Shown one piece after another: positions 44,933 through 53,629 of a DNA stretch of 64,000 bases. Below the pieces are notes generated by a model. It searched no databases and had not been told where the DNA came from. It saw nothing but the letters and a program-made list of their open reading frames with translations. The DNA is from Arenibacter echinorum. Its GTDB lineage: Bacteria; Bacteroidota; Bacteroidia; Flavobacteriales; Flavobacteriaceae. How positions within the stretch are numbered: the stretch's first letter is position 1; every line of letters begins with the position of its first letter. The position numbers and the translations under genes are program-made. The DNA lies in NCBI RefSeq assembly GCF_003259375.1, contig NZ_QLLN01000004.1:436495-500494 (forward strand). The letters run 5' to 3'.

Positions 44933-46648
44933 ATGTGCGATACTCATCATAAATCACCCCATAAAGGCAAAGACCATGATGGTCACGATTTGGAACATAA
45001 GACATGGAGTCGACGTTCCTTTCTTCAGGCCTTAGGTATTGCCGGTTCTGGATCCATGATGCTGGGCAGTAATTATCTGACCGCATCGGCCCCATCCCCT
45101 TTGACCTCGGCAATAGCCATGGCGGAAACCGATAATATTTTAATTTTAATTCGCTTGTCAGGAGGAAACGATGGTCTTAGTACCATTATCCCCATTGAAC
45201 AATACGACATTTATGCCAATGCACGACCCAATATTTATCTACCGGAAAGTAAAATACTTAGACTAACGGATGAATTTGGGGTACCTACCTATATGAAATC
45301 ATTGGAGCCCATGTGGGGCGAAGGCCAATTTAAAGCAGTTCATGGCGTAGGTTATGAAGGCCAAAGCCTATCCCATTTTACAGGTTCTGATATTTTTGCC
45401 AATACAGACCTTAGCACTACAGGTTTCAGTGGAAGGGATACCGGTTGGATGGGAAGGCATTTCGAATACCTTTACCCTGATTATTTATCGGATTTTCCCG
45501 GTAGCCGACCAGAGGGCCCTGCCGCTATCCAAGTTGGAAACTACGGCAGTTTGGTTTTTGAAGGAGAAGAGACCAATTACGCCTTTGTAACCAACAATAT
45601 AGATCAGTTGGAACAGATTGCGGAAACAGGACTGCAATATTCTATAGAGGATTCACTATTTGATAATTGTATGTACAGCGATCAGATTAAGTTTCTTAGA
45701 GGTGTATCCAACGTAACCAACGAATATGCAGGTACTATACATGAAGCATATATGCGCGGTGCAAACCAAATTGAGTATCAAAACAATGGTTTTGCCAGAC
45801 AATTGGCATTGTTGGCCAGATTGATAAAAGGAAACCTTGGCACCAAGGTCTACATGATCAGTATGGGAGGTTTTGATACCCATGGAAATCAACCTTTGGC
45901 ACACGAACGCCTAATGACACAGCTGTCCATTGCCGTTGATAATTTTTATGATGATCTGGCCTTTACCCAGCAGGATGACAAGGTATTGAGCATGACTTTT
46001 TCCGAATTTGGTAGAAGAATTTTCGAAAACGGATCCAATGGAACCGACCATGGAAAAGCTGCCCCCACCTTATTTTTTGGTTCTGGATTAAATGGCAGTG
46101 CTTTTGTGGGCGACCATCCCTCGTTGGATGAGCCAAATGGCAGAGGTAACTTGGAATACACAATGGACTTTAGGAACCTGTATGCCACTGTATTGGCAGA
46201 ATGGCTATGTGTAGATATTCCACTCGTGGAGCAACATATCATGGACGGATATACCTATACCCCTGTAAACCTAGGCTTTAATTGTAGCGGAGTAGATTTC
46301 CCGGATATAGTTTATAGTGACGGTGAACCCACTCCTCCAACACCAACAGATCCAATTATGGAAAATCCAACTCCGGATTTGATAAATGCCATTGTACACA
46401 AACCTTTTTACCCTACAGATTCAACTCCGCACATTTATTTGGAAATGCCTTTTAGTGCACACGTAGACATACAACTGTTCAACATTATGGGCCAATATTT
46501 GGGATCGGTGTTTAACGAAATTATGTTCGAAGGATCTGTTGAAATCAATATTAGAGAGCGACTTTCGACTTATTTGGCCTCTGGAAAATACATTTATAGA
46601 ATACAGGTTCAAGATCAAAAACTTAGTAAATCCATAATGGTAGCTTAA
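44933..46648 (+). CDS. DUF1501 family protein with Tat leader and C-terminal sorting domain
   Basis: 571 aa. The N-terminus carries WSRRSFLQALG plus a hydrophobic segment, a good twin-arginine (Tat) signal. The DUF1501 sulfatase-fold domain spans about 55-460 (ILIRLSGGNDGLSTIIPIEQ, GGFDTHGNQPLAH). The last about 80 residues (PHIYLEMPFSAHVDIQLFN to KSIMVA) are a type A type IX sorting domain. So a folded protein may cross the inner membrane by Tat and then the outer membrane by type IX. It is paired with the DUF1800 gene 11 bp upstream and followed by a terminator. Confidence 0.9.
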   Translation: MCDTHHKSPHKGKDHDGHDLEHKTWSRRSFLQALGIAGSGSMMLGSNYLTASAPSPLTSAIAMAETDNILILIRLSGGNDGLSTIIPIEQYDIYANARPNIYLPESKILRLTDEFGVPTYMKSLEPMWGEGQFKAVHGVGYEGQSLSHFTGSDIFANTDLSTTGFSGRDTGWMGRHFEYLYPDYLSDFPGSRPEGPAAIQVGNYGSLVFEGEETNYAFVTNNIDQLEQIAETGLQYSIEDSLFDNCMYSDQIKFLRGVSNVTNEYAGTIHEAYMRGANQIEYQNNGFARQLALLARLIKGNLGTKVYMISMGGFDTHGNQPLAHERLMTQLSIAVDNFYDDLAFTQQDDKVLSMTFSEFGRRIFENGSNGTDHGKAAPTLFFGSGLNGSAFVGDHPSLDEPNGRGNLEYTMDFRNLYATVLAEWLCVDIPLVEQHIMDGYTYTPVNLGFNCSGVDFPDIVYSDGEPTPPTPTDPIMENPTPDLINAIVHKPFYPTDSTPHIYLEMPFSAHVDIQLFNIMGQYLGSVFNEIMFEGSVEINIRERLSTYLASGKYIYRIQVQDQKLSKSIMVA

Positions 46649-46676
46649 AGTCACCCCCTACTTACTATGCGAGAAG

Positions 46677-46725
46677 GCCTTCGTAAATTCTGAATTCTTT
46701 TCAGGGTAACGAAGGCTTATTTTTT
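46677..46725 (+). terminator. terminator after the DUF1800/DUF1501 operon
   Basis: Arms GCCTTCGT (46677-46684) and ACGAAGGC (46709-46716) pair perfectly, enclosing a smaller inner hairpin CTGA/TCAG, followed by TTATTTTTT. It lies 29 bp after the DUF1501 stop. Confidence 0.75.
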
Positions 46726-46757
46726 GAAGGAATACGCCAGCTGCAAGTAAAAATCTT

Positions 46758-46765
46758 TATTTTTG
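46758..46765 (+). promoter_or_regulatory. -7 element of metG
   Basis: TATTTTTG matches TAnnTTTG and is 18 bp before the metG ATG. No clear -33 element is at 19-21 bp. Confidence 0.4.
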
Positions 46766-46783
46766 CAGCCTAATCCAAAAATA

Positions 46784-48862
46784 ATGTCGCAGAACTTTCA
46801 GAAGCCAGCAAGATATACTATAACAGCAGCCCTTCCTTACACCAACGGACCTATACATATAGGGCATCTGGCAGGAGTTTATGTGCCAGCGGATATCTAT
46901 GCCAGATACTTGAGATTAAATGGAAATGATGTGGCCTTTGTTTGTGGGAGCGACGAACACGGGGTTGCCATTTCCATGAAAGCCAAAAAAGAAGGTGTAA
47001 GCCCACAAAACATTATAGATAAATACCACGGTATTATTAAGCAATCCTTTCAGGATTTTGGAATTACCTTCAACAACTATTCAAGGACATCCGCGGAAGT
47101 CCATCATAAAACGGCCTCCGATTTCTTTCTAAAACTATATGAACAGGGAGATTTTATAGAGGAAACTACCGAACAATTATATGACGAAGAAGCAAAACAA
47201 TTTTTGGCCGATCGTTTTGTAATCGGTACTTGCCCTAAATGTGGACATGAAGAGGCTTATGGGGATCAGTGCGAAAATTGCGGTTCCACCTTAAATGCCA
47301 CCGACCTCATTAATCCAAAATCTACCATTTCAGGAGCAATACCCTCCCTAAAAGAAACTAAACACTGGTTTTTACCTTTGGACAGGTACGAAGATTTCCT
47401 AAGGACCTGGATTTTGGAAGGCCATAAAAATGACTGGAAACCCAATGTATATGGACAATGCAAATCATGGATCGATGACGGACTAAAGCCAAGGGCGGTA
47501 ACCCGTGATCTTGACTGGGGAATCCCGGTACCGGTAGAAGGCGGGGAAGGCAAGGTATTGTATGTTTGGTTCGATGCCCCAATAGGCTACATTTCCTCTA
47601 CCAAAGAATGGGCAGCAAGGGAAGGAAAGGACTGGAAACCCTATTGGATGTCCAAGGATACGAAGATGGTACATTTTATCGGCAAGGATAATATTGTATT
47701 CCACTGTATTATATTCCCGAGTATGCTAAAGGCACATGGCGATTTTATTTTACCGGAAAACGTGCCTGCGAACGAATTTTTAAATTTGGAAGGCAACAAA
47801 TTGTCCACTTCCAAGAATTGGGCGGTGTGGCTGCATGAGTATTTGGAAGAATTTCCCAATATGCAGGATGTACTTAGATATACCCTGACCGCCAATGCCC
47901 CGGAAACCAAGGACAACGATTTTACCTGGAAGGACTTTCAGGCTAGGAACAACAATGAATTAGTAGCCATTTACGGTAACTTCATCAACCGTGTAGTAGT
48001 ACTTACCAACAAGTATTACAATGGAATTGTCCCCACTCCTGGCACTTATAGCCAAGTAGATAAGGAAACTTTGGCCGAGCTTAAAAAATATCCCGAGATC
48101 ATTGCCAGTTCCATAGAAAGATATCGTTTCCGTGAAGCGGGACAGGAAGTAATGAATTTGGCGCGACTTGGCAATAAATATCTGGCCGACGAAGAACCTT
48201 GGAAAGTAATTAAACAGGATGAGGAAAGGGTAAAGACGATTATGTTTGTCGCCCTTCAAATAGCATCTGCTTTGGCGGTGTTAAGCGAGCCATTTTTACC
48301 ATTCACTTCAAGTAAACTTAAGACCATACTGGGAATTGATCCACTGGATACCGACTTAACATGGGAAACCGTGGCTACTAAAGAAAACTTACTTCCAGCA
48401 GGGAAAAAGATAAATGAGGCTGAGTTATTGTTCAGCAAAGTTGAGGACGAAACCATTCAGGCCCAATTGGACAAATTGGAAGCTACCAAAAAAGAAAATG
48501 AAAACATGAATAAAGTTGTTAGCCCGCAAAAAGACACCATTACTTTTGATGATTTCACTAAGTTGGATATGCGTGTAGGTACCATTATTGAAGCCGAGAA
48601 AATGCCGAAAGCAAAAAAACTTTTGGTTTTAAAAGTGGATACCGGCCTGGATGTGAGAACCATAGTATCTGGAATTGCGGAAAGCTTTTCTCCAGAGGAC
48701 ATAATTGGAAAAAAGGTAACTGTTCTAGTGAATTTGGCTCCTAGGGCCTTACGTGGCGTGGATAGCGAAGGTATGATCCTAATGACGGAAAATGCGGATG
48801 GCAAACTGGTTTTCATCAATCCTGACGAAGATGGGGTTGGGAATGGCGAGACCATCAATTAA
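46784..48862 (+). CDS. metG: methionyl-tRNA synthetase with C-terminal tRNA-binding domain
   Basis: 692 aa, class I. HIGH is at residues 25-28 (GPIHIGHL). The zinc knuckle has two CxxC pairs ([18 protein letters not shown]), and the signature KMSKS is the variant KLSTS ([10 protein letters not shown]). After the anticodon domain is a C-terminal EMAPII-like tRNA-binding domain (about 590-692, [12 protein letters not shown]...MILMTEN). It charges initiator and elongator tRNA-Met. ATG 46784 is chosen because the upstream in-frame codons start on a CTG-type codon next to the -7 box. Confidence 0.97.
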   Translation: MSQNFQKPARYTITAALPYTNGPIHIGHLAGVYVPADIYARYLRLNGNDVAFVCGSDEHGVAISMKAKKEGVSPQNIIDKYHGIIKQSFQDFGITFNNYSRTSAEVHHKTASDFFLKLYEQGDFIEETTEQLYDEEAKQFLADRFVIGTCPKCGHEEAYGDQCENCGSTLNATDLINPKSTISGAIPSLKETKHWFLPLDRYEDFLRTWILEGHKNDWKPNVYGQCKSWIDDGLKPRAVTRDLDWGIPVPVEGGEGKVLYVWFDAPIGYISSTKEWAAREGKDWKPYWMSKDTKMVHFIGKDNIVFHCIIFPSMLKAHGDFILPENVPANEFLNLEGNKLSTSKNWAVWLHEYLEEFPNMQDVLRYTLTANAPETKDNDFTWKDFQARNNNELVAIYGNFINRVVVLTNKYYNGIVPTPGTYSQVDKETLAELKKYPEIIASSIERYRFREAGQEVMNLARLGNKYLADEEPWKVIKQDEERVKTIMFVALQIASALAVLSEPFLPFTSSKLKTILGIDPLDTDLTWETVATKENLLPAGKKINEAELLFSKVEDETIQAQLDKLEATKKENENMNKVVSPQKDTITFDDFTKLDMRVGTIIEAEKMPKAKKLLVLKVDTGLDVRTIVSGIAESFSPEDIIGKKVTVLVNLAPRALRGVDSEGMILMTENADGKLVFINPDEDGVGNGETIN

Positions 48863-48993
48863 GGTTTCGACTCCTCTGGACCTGACGAACATGTAGAAGG
48901 TTCAAATCATGTTGCTTTTGTATTGAAATAGTTATATTGAATATTGATGTCCGGTCGAACGCAGTTAAGACCTCCCTTAAAACAAAATGCCCC

Positions 48994-51117
48994 ATGAATC
49001 TTATATCCTACATCACAAAAAACACCCAACTCCCATTAAAAGGCATAGAAAATACGGTGGCCCTATTAAATGAGGATTGTACAGTACCCTTTATTTCCCG
49101 TTACCGAAAAGAAAGGACCGGAAATTTGGACGAGGTGCAAATTGGCGCCATTGTACAGCACAAATCACAGTTTGAAGCTTTGGAAAAACGCAAGTCGGCC
49201 ATCCTTAAATCTATAGAGGAACAGGAAGAGCTAAGCCCTGAATTGGCCAAAAAAATAAGTGATGCCGAGGACCTCACCACTTTGGAGGACCTATATCTAC
49301 CCTTTAAGAAAAAGCGTAAAACCAAGGCGGAAACAGCTAAAAAAAATGGCTTGGAGCCCTTGGCTAAAATTATTTTGGCCCAGCGGACCGATGAAATCGA
49401 TTTTGAGTCATCAAAATACATCAATGATGCCGTACCTAATGAAGATGAAGCCCTGGAGGGAGCACGACATATAATTTCTGAATGGATCAATGAGCGCAGT
49501 GATATCCGAAATCAGATCAGGACGCAATTGGAAAAATTCGCCCTTATTTCAACCAAGGTTGTTACCAACAAAAAAGACGATGAGAAAGCCCAAAAATTTA
49601 GGGACTATTTTGAATGGAGCGAACCCCTGAACCGATGTCCGTCGCACCGACTCCTGGCCATACTACGAGCGGAAAACGAAGGTTTTATACGTGTTAAAAT
49701 TGAAATTGATGATGAAAAAGCCGTCTCCAATATGGAGTATAGGATCATCAAAAACAATAATGCAACCGCTCCCCATCTTCAAATGGCCATACAGGATGCC
49801 TATAAGAGGTTGCTATTCCCTTCCCTTTCCAATGAAATTCTAAAATCTGCCAAGGAAAAAGCGGATGAATCCGCCATTCAGGTATTTTCCAAAAACCTGA
49901 AACAACTCTTGTTGGGGTCACCTTTGGGCGAAAAAAGAATTTTGGCTATAGATCCCGGGTTTAGAAGTGGCTGTAAAGTAGTTTGCCTTAGCGCACAAGG
50001 CGATTTGGAGCACAATGAGACCATTTATCCCCATGCACCTCAAAACGACAGTACCGGCGCCATAAAGAAAATAAGTTCTTTGGCAGACGCCTATAAGACT
50101 GAAGCCATAGCCATAGGAAACGGTACCGCGTCCAGGGAAACGGAGCAATTAATAAAGCGGATTCAATTCAAAAACAACATCGAGGTGTTCGTAGTTAGTG
50201 AGGCCGGTGCCTCCATTTATTCCGCTTCCAAAATTGCCCGGGAGGAATTCCCCAATTACGATGTTACCGTTAGGGGTGCCGTATCAATCGGGAGACGCTT
50301 GGCAGATCCCCTGGCAGAATTGGTAAAAATAGATGCCAAATCTATCGGAGTTGGACAATATCAGCATGATGTAGATCAGAATCTATTAAAAAACTCCTTG
50401 GACACAGTGGTGGAAAGTTGTGTAAATACAGTGGGCGTAAACATTAATACGGCCAGTGTTCCCCTGCTAAGTTATGTTTCCGGAATTGGCCCCAAACTGG
50501 CGGAAAATATTGTAGCCTATAGGAACGAAAATGGTGCCTTTACCAGTAGGAGTGAAATAAAAAAGGTTCCCCGTTTGGGAGAAAAGGCCTTTGAACAGGG
50601 AGCGGCATTTTTACGTATCAGGCAAGCAAAAAATCCTTTGGATGATTCTGCCGTACACCCTGAAAGCTACTCATTGGTGCAAAAAATGGTGAAAGACCAA
50701 GGGGTTCCCCTTTCCCAAATAATAGGAAACAAGGAAGTCCTAAAAAAAATCGATCTAAAACAATACTGTACCGAAAATGTGGGATTGCCCACCTTACAGG
50801 ATATTGTAAAGGAATTGGAGAAACCGGGTCTGGACGTTAGGGAAAAGGCAAAGGTATTTACCTTTAATCAGAACATAAGGACCATTTCAGATCTAAAAGA
50901 GGGACAATTACTGCCGGGAATAGTGAACAACATAACCAATTTTGGCTGTTTTGTTGATGTAGGCATCAAGGAAAGTGGACTGATCCATATCTCCAATCTA
51001 TCCGATAATTTCGTAAAAGATGTGAACGAACATGTTAGCCTGCACCAACAAATTATTGTTAAGGTGCTGGAAGTGGACATTCCCAGAAAACGGATACAGT
51101 TGGCTTTGCATAAATAA
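48994..51117 (+). CDS. tex: RNA-binding transcriptional accessory protein Tex
   Basis: 707 aa. The N-terminal Tex helical domain precedes a YqgF-like fold (ILAIDPGFRSGCKVVCL), helix-hairpin-helix motifs (LLSYVSGIGPKLAENIVAYRNE) and a C-terminal S1 RNA-binding domain (about 627-700, GIVNNITNFGCFVDVGIKESGL). It binds RNA/DNA and influences transcription and RNA processing. ATG 48994 (MNLISYITKNTQLPLKGIE) is preferred over the TTG 57 bp upstream, since Tex proteins start near the first helix. It has no obvious operon partner. Confidence 0.96.
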   Translation: MNLISYITKNTQLPLKGIENTVALLNEDCTVPFISRYRKERTGNLDEVQIGAIVQHKSQFEALEKRKSAILKSIEEQEELSPELAKKISDAEDLTTLEDLYLPFKKKRKTKAETAKKNGLEPLAKIILAQRTDEIDFESSKYINDAVPNEDEALEGARHIISEWINERSDIRNQIRTQLEKFALISTKVVTNKKDDEKAQKFRDYFEWSEPLNRCPSHRLLAILRAENEGFIRVKIEIDDEKAVSNMEYRIIKNNNATAPHLQMAIQDAYKRLLFPSLSNEILKSAKEKADESAIQVFSKNLKQLLLGSPLGEKRILAIDPGFRSGCKVVCLSAQGDLEHNETIYPHAPQNDSTGAIKKISSLADAYKTEAIAIGNGTASRETEQLIKRIQFKNNIEVFVVSEAGASIYSASKIAREEFPNYDVTVRGAVSIGRRLADPLAELVKIDAKSIGVGQYQHDVDQNLLKNSLDTVVESCVNTVGVNINTASVPLLSYVSGIGPKLAENIVAYRNENGAFTSRSEIKKVPRLGEKAFEQGAAFLRIRQAKNPLDDSAVHPESYSLVQKMVKDQGVPLSQIIGNKEVLKKIDLKQYCTENVGLPTLQDIVKELEKPGLDVREKAKVFTFNQNIRTISDLKEGQLLPGIVNNITNFGCFVDVGIKESGLIHISNLSDNFVKDVNEHVSLHQQIIVKVLEVDIPRKRIQLALHK

Positions 51118-51187
51118 CTCCAAATCTTAAGTCAAGAGCTGGCAAAAAGAACCTTTTATTTGTAACTTTAGTTAAAATTTGAAACTT

Positions 51188-51703
51188 ATGTTGTCCGAAA
51201 AATTAGAGAAAGCATTGAATGAACAGGTCCGTATAGAGGCCGAATCTTCACAAGTATATTTATCCATGGCCTCTTGGGCCGAAGGCAAAGGCTTGGAGGG
51301 TATTGCACAATTTATGTACACCCAGTCGGATGAGGAGCGTTTACATATGCTCAAGTTGGTAAAATACATCAATGAAAGGGGCGGGCACGCTTATGTATCT
51401 GCACTAAACGCACCAAAAACCGACTTTGGAAGTTTTCAGAAAATGTTCCACGAATTATTGGAGCACGAAGTTTTTGTTTCCAATAGCATCAACGAATTGG
51501 TACATGTAACCCTTCAGGAAAAGGATTATGCTACCCATAATTTTCTTCAATGGTATGTAGCGGAACAAATCGAGGAAGAGGCCTTGGCCCGTAATATTTT
51601 GGACAAGATCAATCTTATTGGAAATGACAAAGGCGGACTCTACTTATTTGATCGTGATATTCAGCAAATTACAGCCAACAGCGCTGCCATTACCCCGAAA
51701 TAA
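51188..51703 (+). CDS. non-haem ferritin
   Basis: 171 aa. The di-iron ferroxidase residues are in place in FtnA-type positions: Glu17, Glu50, His53, Glu94, Gln127 and Glu130 (EQIEEEA). It stores iron as a 24-mer in the cytoplasm and removes ferrous iron, protecting from Fenton chemistry. It starts at ATG 51188 (MLSEKLEKALNEQ) rather than TTG 51179. It is monocistronic with a hairpin terminator after it. No haem-binding Met of bacterioferritin is evident. Confidence 0.95.
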   Translation: MLSEKLEKALNEQVRIEAESSQVYLSMASWAEGKGLEGIAQFMYTQSDEERLHMLKLVKYINERGGHAYVSALNAPKTDFGSFQKMFHELLEHEVFVSNSINELVHVTLQEKDYATHNFLQWYVAEQIEEEALARNILDKINLIGNDKGGLYLFDRDIQQITANSAAITPK

Positions 51704-51764
51704 GCGGCGTAAATTTAGTATAAGAGCTCTTTGATGGACCCGTACAGGCCATAGGTTATAGAAC

Positions 51765-51793
51765 AACCCCACCTTTTTTGGAGGGGTTCATTT
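51765..51793 (+). terminator. terminator after ferritin gene
   Basis: AACCCCACC (51765-51773) pairs with GGAGGGGTT (51780-51788) with one mismatch around a T6 loop, followed by CATTTT. It lies about 60 bp after the ferritin stop. Confidence 0.6.
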
Positions 51794-51872
51794 TATCATG
51801 ACATTTCAATACCCCAATGTGAAACCCGAATAATTTTAACATTTAATCTTATTTAGATTTAATTAAAATAAA

Positions 51873-51880
51873 TACTTTTG
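51873..51880 (+). promoter_or_regulatory. -7 element of the Cys-rich small protein gene
   Basis: TACTTTTG matches TAnnTTTG, 23 bp before the GTG start codon. The upstream -33 region (TTTAG at 51854-51858) is degenerate. Confidence 0.4.
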
Positions 51881-51903
51881 CCATGTTATCATTCTAATCT
51901 CCA

Positions 51904-52098
51904 GTGGGCAAAAAGAAGAAACAGGACAAGAAAGTTGAAAAAAAGCTGAAAAAAGCTTTAAAAAAAGAGCAAAAAGCGGCTCTTAAAGAAATGGTTCCAC
52001 ACGGCTGTAAAACCAAATGCTGTGATAAGTACAAAAAGTCGGAATCCAAAAGGTGCAATCGCTGTCCTTGTTTTGATCTAATGAAGAAAGTGGCGTAA
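51904..52098 (+). CDS. small Lys/Cys-rich conserved protein
   Basis: 64 aa with a GTG start (an in-frame TAA is three codons upstream, so no earlier start exists). The first 28 residues are strongly basic (KKKKQDKK...), likely helical. The last half holds six cysteines and one His (His33, Cys35, Cys39, Cys40, Cys51, Cys54, Cys56) in a pattern CxxxCC...CxxCxC, suggesting a zinc or other metal site. I recall similar short proteins across Flavobacteriia but no function is known. It lies just before a repeat-rich interval. Confidence 0.7.
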   Translation: MGKKKKQDKKVEKKLKKALKKEQKAALKEMVPHGCKTKCCDKYKKSESKRCNRCPCFDLMKKVA

Positions 52099-52146
52099 TA
52101 AGTTTTACTGCTATTGCTAACGGGGCTATCGAAAGACAAGTCAAAT

Positions 52147-52214
52147 GAAGCAATCTCTCCATAGCATGCACCAAACCTTCAGATTGCAACATCACTAACG
52201 CTCCTCAGCACGAG
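52147..52214. repeat. degenerate palindromic element, copy A1
   Basis: GAAGCAATCTCTCC at the left and AGATTGCAACATCACTAACG plus CTCCTC at the right match the inner arms of the intergenic element also present at 52747-52871. Its outer left end is degenerate. Confidence 0.55.
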
Positions 52215-52246
52215 GTTCCATAATTTAATTTATAATCCAACCTTCC

Positions 52247-52697
52247 GTCATTGGCAACTTGACTGTCCGCAGGCAGGCATAGTGAAGTAATCTCTTGAAG
52301 GGGGCATATATGTTTCTTATACTATTCGATCTAAATAAAACAACCATCCTTTAGCTAAATCCTTCCAATTTGGATTCTCCCTATTGACTAATTGTTCCTT
52401 ACGCTTCCTGCTACCTGCCTTTATTTGTTTCTCCCTTTCAATAGCTTTGTGTATATCACTAAATTCTTCAAAATAAATCAGTTTATTACCATTATAACGA
52501 GAAGTAAAACCATGAAATATACCAGTTTTATGCTCATAAATACGCTTAACTAGATTGTGGTAACCCCGACATAGATGACGGTATTATTTTTATTAGTTAG
52601 TAAATATACATATGACTTTTTCATGATTTATATTTTGATCAACACTGTCAGACAGGAACAAAAAGATTGCTTCTTCACTTGCGCTCCTCCCAATGAC
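52247..52697. mobile_element. palindromic repeat carrying a GIY-YIG gene, copy A2
   Basis: Left arm 52247-52296 begins GTCATTGGCAACTTGAC and ends AGTGAAGTAATCTC. Right arm 52664-52697 begins AGATTGCTTCTTCAC and ends CCAATGAC. The ends are inverted complements (GTCATTGG and CCAATGAC; AATCT and AGATT). The 367-bp interior contains a frameshifted GIY-YIG gene on the minus strand. A sister element without the gene lies 50 bp further on. The whole may be a mobile or once-mobile unit; this reading is inferred. Confidence 0.6.
52317..52624 (-). pseudogene. GIY-YIG nuclease-like gene, frameshifted
   Basis: From ATG 52624 the reading MKKSYVYLLTNKNNTVIYVG + VTT is the GIY-YIG start (Y-x-L, then YVG). 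At about 52556 the frame breaks; one base added there restores NLVKRIYEHKTGIFHGFTSR and then KLIYFEEFSDIHKAIEREK, KAGSR and NPNWKDLAKGW to TAA 52317. That is 308 nt, one base short of 309, matching a single-base deletion in an A run. Intact relatives are about 100-aa single-domain proteins. A sequencing error is possible. Confidence 0.8.
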
Positions 52698-52746
52698 GCC
52701 TCAATAGGACTGGTGAAATGCAAAGCTTTAACAACCATAGTTGCAG

Positions 52747-52871
52747 GTCATTGCGAACTTGACTGTCCGCAGGCAGACATAGTGAAGCAATCTCTTATTT
52801 GTGGGGCCAAAACAAACAGATTGCCACGTCACTAACGTTCCCTGTCTACCGATAGGCAGGCTCGCAATAAC
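52747..52871. repeat. palindromic intergenic element, copy B
   Basis: 125 bp with inverted ends GTCATTGCGAA and TCGCAATAAC. Inner arms are AGTGAAGCAATCTC and AGATTGCCACGTCAC. The right arm holds a nested small hairpin (CCTGTCTA-CCGA-TAGGCAGG), and the left has the related GACTGTCCGCAGGCAG. It is the intact form of the same repeat as copies A1 and A2. Confidence 0.75.
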
Positions 52872-53030
52872 TTTTATAAATTCATTTGCAATTCTCAAAT
52901 TAGTGGTCTCTAGGAAATACGCCCCAAAAAAGCAATAGAAGCAACCCCATAGATCCTGAAACTGACCAATAGGATTACTTCTTGCTACCCGACTATATCC
53001 GGTATAAACATCCGGATTTGATAAGCCGGT

Positions 53031-53363
53031 TTATTTTCCCAACATCAGGAGTTCATTACATCGAATTTCCGTGATGTACCTTTTTTCCCCTTCTTTGGTT
53101 TCATAAGACCGTGTGGTCAATTTACCTTCAACGGCTACCTCCTTACCTTTGTTGAGATAGTTTTCCACAATTTCAGCGGTCTTGCCCCAGGCCACCACAT
53201 TATGCCATTGGGTATCCGTAACCTTTTCGCCTTTGGCATTCTTGTAGGTCTCATTGGTAGCAATGGCAAATTTGGCCAATTTACCACCCCCGTCTAGATT
53301 AATAATTTCTGGATCGTTACCCAAGTTCCCAATCAACTGTACTCTGTTTCTAAGTGCGTTCAT
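53031..53363 (-). CDS. ssb: single-stranded DNA-binding protein
   Basis: 110 aa, a short SSB with the OB fold only: NRVQLIGNLGNDPEIINLDGG, the W-x-N block WHNVVAWGKTAEIVENYLNKG, and KLTTRSYETKEGEKRYITEI. The acidic C-terminal tail that recruits partner proteins in E. coli (DDDIPF) is absent; the protein ends ELLMLGK. This suggests an accessory SSB, with the full-length one elsewhere. A TAAGTTTG -7 element is about 67 bp upstream, and three CGTTTGT heptamers spaced 10 bp lie beyond it. Confidence 0.92.
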   Translation of the reverse strand: MNALRNRVQLIGNLGNDPEIINLDGGGKLAKFAIATNETYKNAKGEKVTDTQWHNVVAWGKTAEIVENYLNKGKEVAVEGKLTTRSYETKEGEKRYITEIRCNELLMLGK

Positions 53364-53430
53364 AATACATAATTTTTAAATCCCGAATCCACTCCGGGAA
53401 AGGTTAAACAGTTAATGATTTTTGATGGAA

Positions 53431-53438
53431 CAAACTTA
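53431..53438 (-). promoter_or_regulatory. -7 element of ssb
   Basis: On the minus strand TAAGTTTG matches TAnnTTTG, about 68 bp before the ssb start. A clear -33 element is missing. Confidence 0.4.
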
Positions 53439-53480
53439 GCTAGCCCTCCAAATGTTATTCGGTTGAAAAGTATTTAATTT

Positions 53481-53507
53481 CGTTTGTTATCGTTTGTAGT
53501 CGTTTGT
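53481..53507. repeat. three CGTTTGT direct repeats with 10-bp period
   Basis: CGTTTGT occurs at 53481, 53491 and 53501, an exact helical-turn spacing. On the minus strand the repeat reads ACAAACG and lies about 45-75 bp upstream of the proposed ssb -7 box, in an activator-like position. Confidence 0.7.
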
Positions 53508-53629
53508 AAATGTATATAGTTCCCCCCTAATGGTTCATAAACCCCTCCAAAATGCACTGACTTGCAACAACGATAAATCAATTGAATCCCCTATATTTAA
53601 AACAAAATAATCCTTTCAAAAATCAAAAT

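Noticed and set aside
52575-52835. 86-codon plus-strand frame over the GIY-YIG start and repeat copy B
   Set aside because: It is made of repeat sequence and the antisense of the nuclease gene start; a chance open frame.
53481-53507. CGTTTGT array as a CRISPR or replication origin
   Set aside because: Only three 7-bp units at 10-bp spacing, with no spacers, no dnaA gene and no DnaA boxes. It is treated as a regulatory array.
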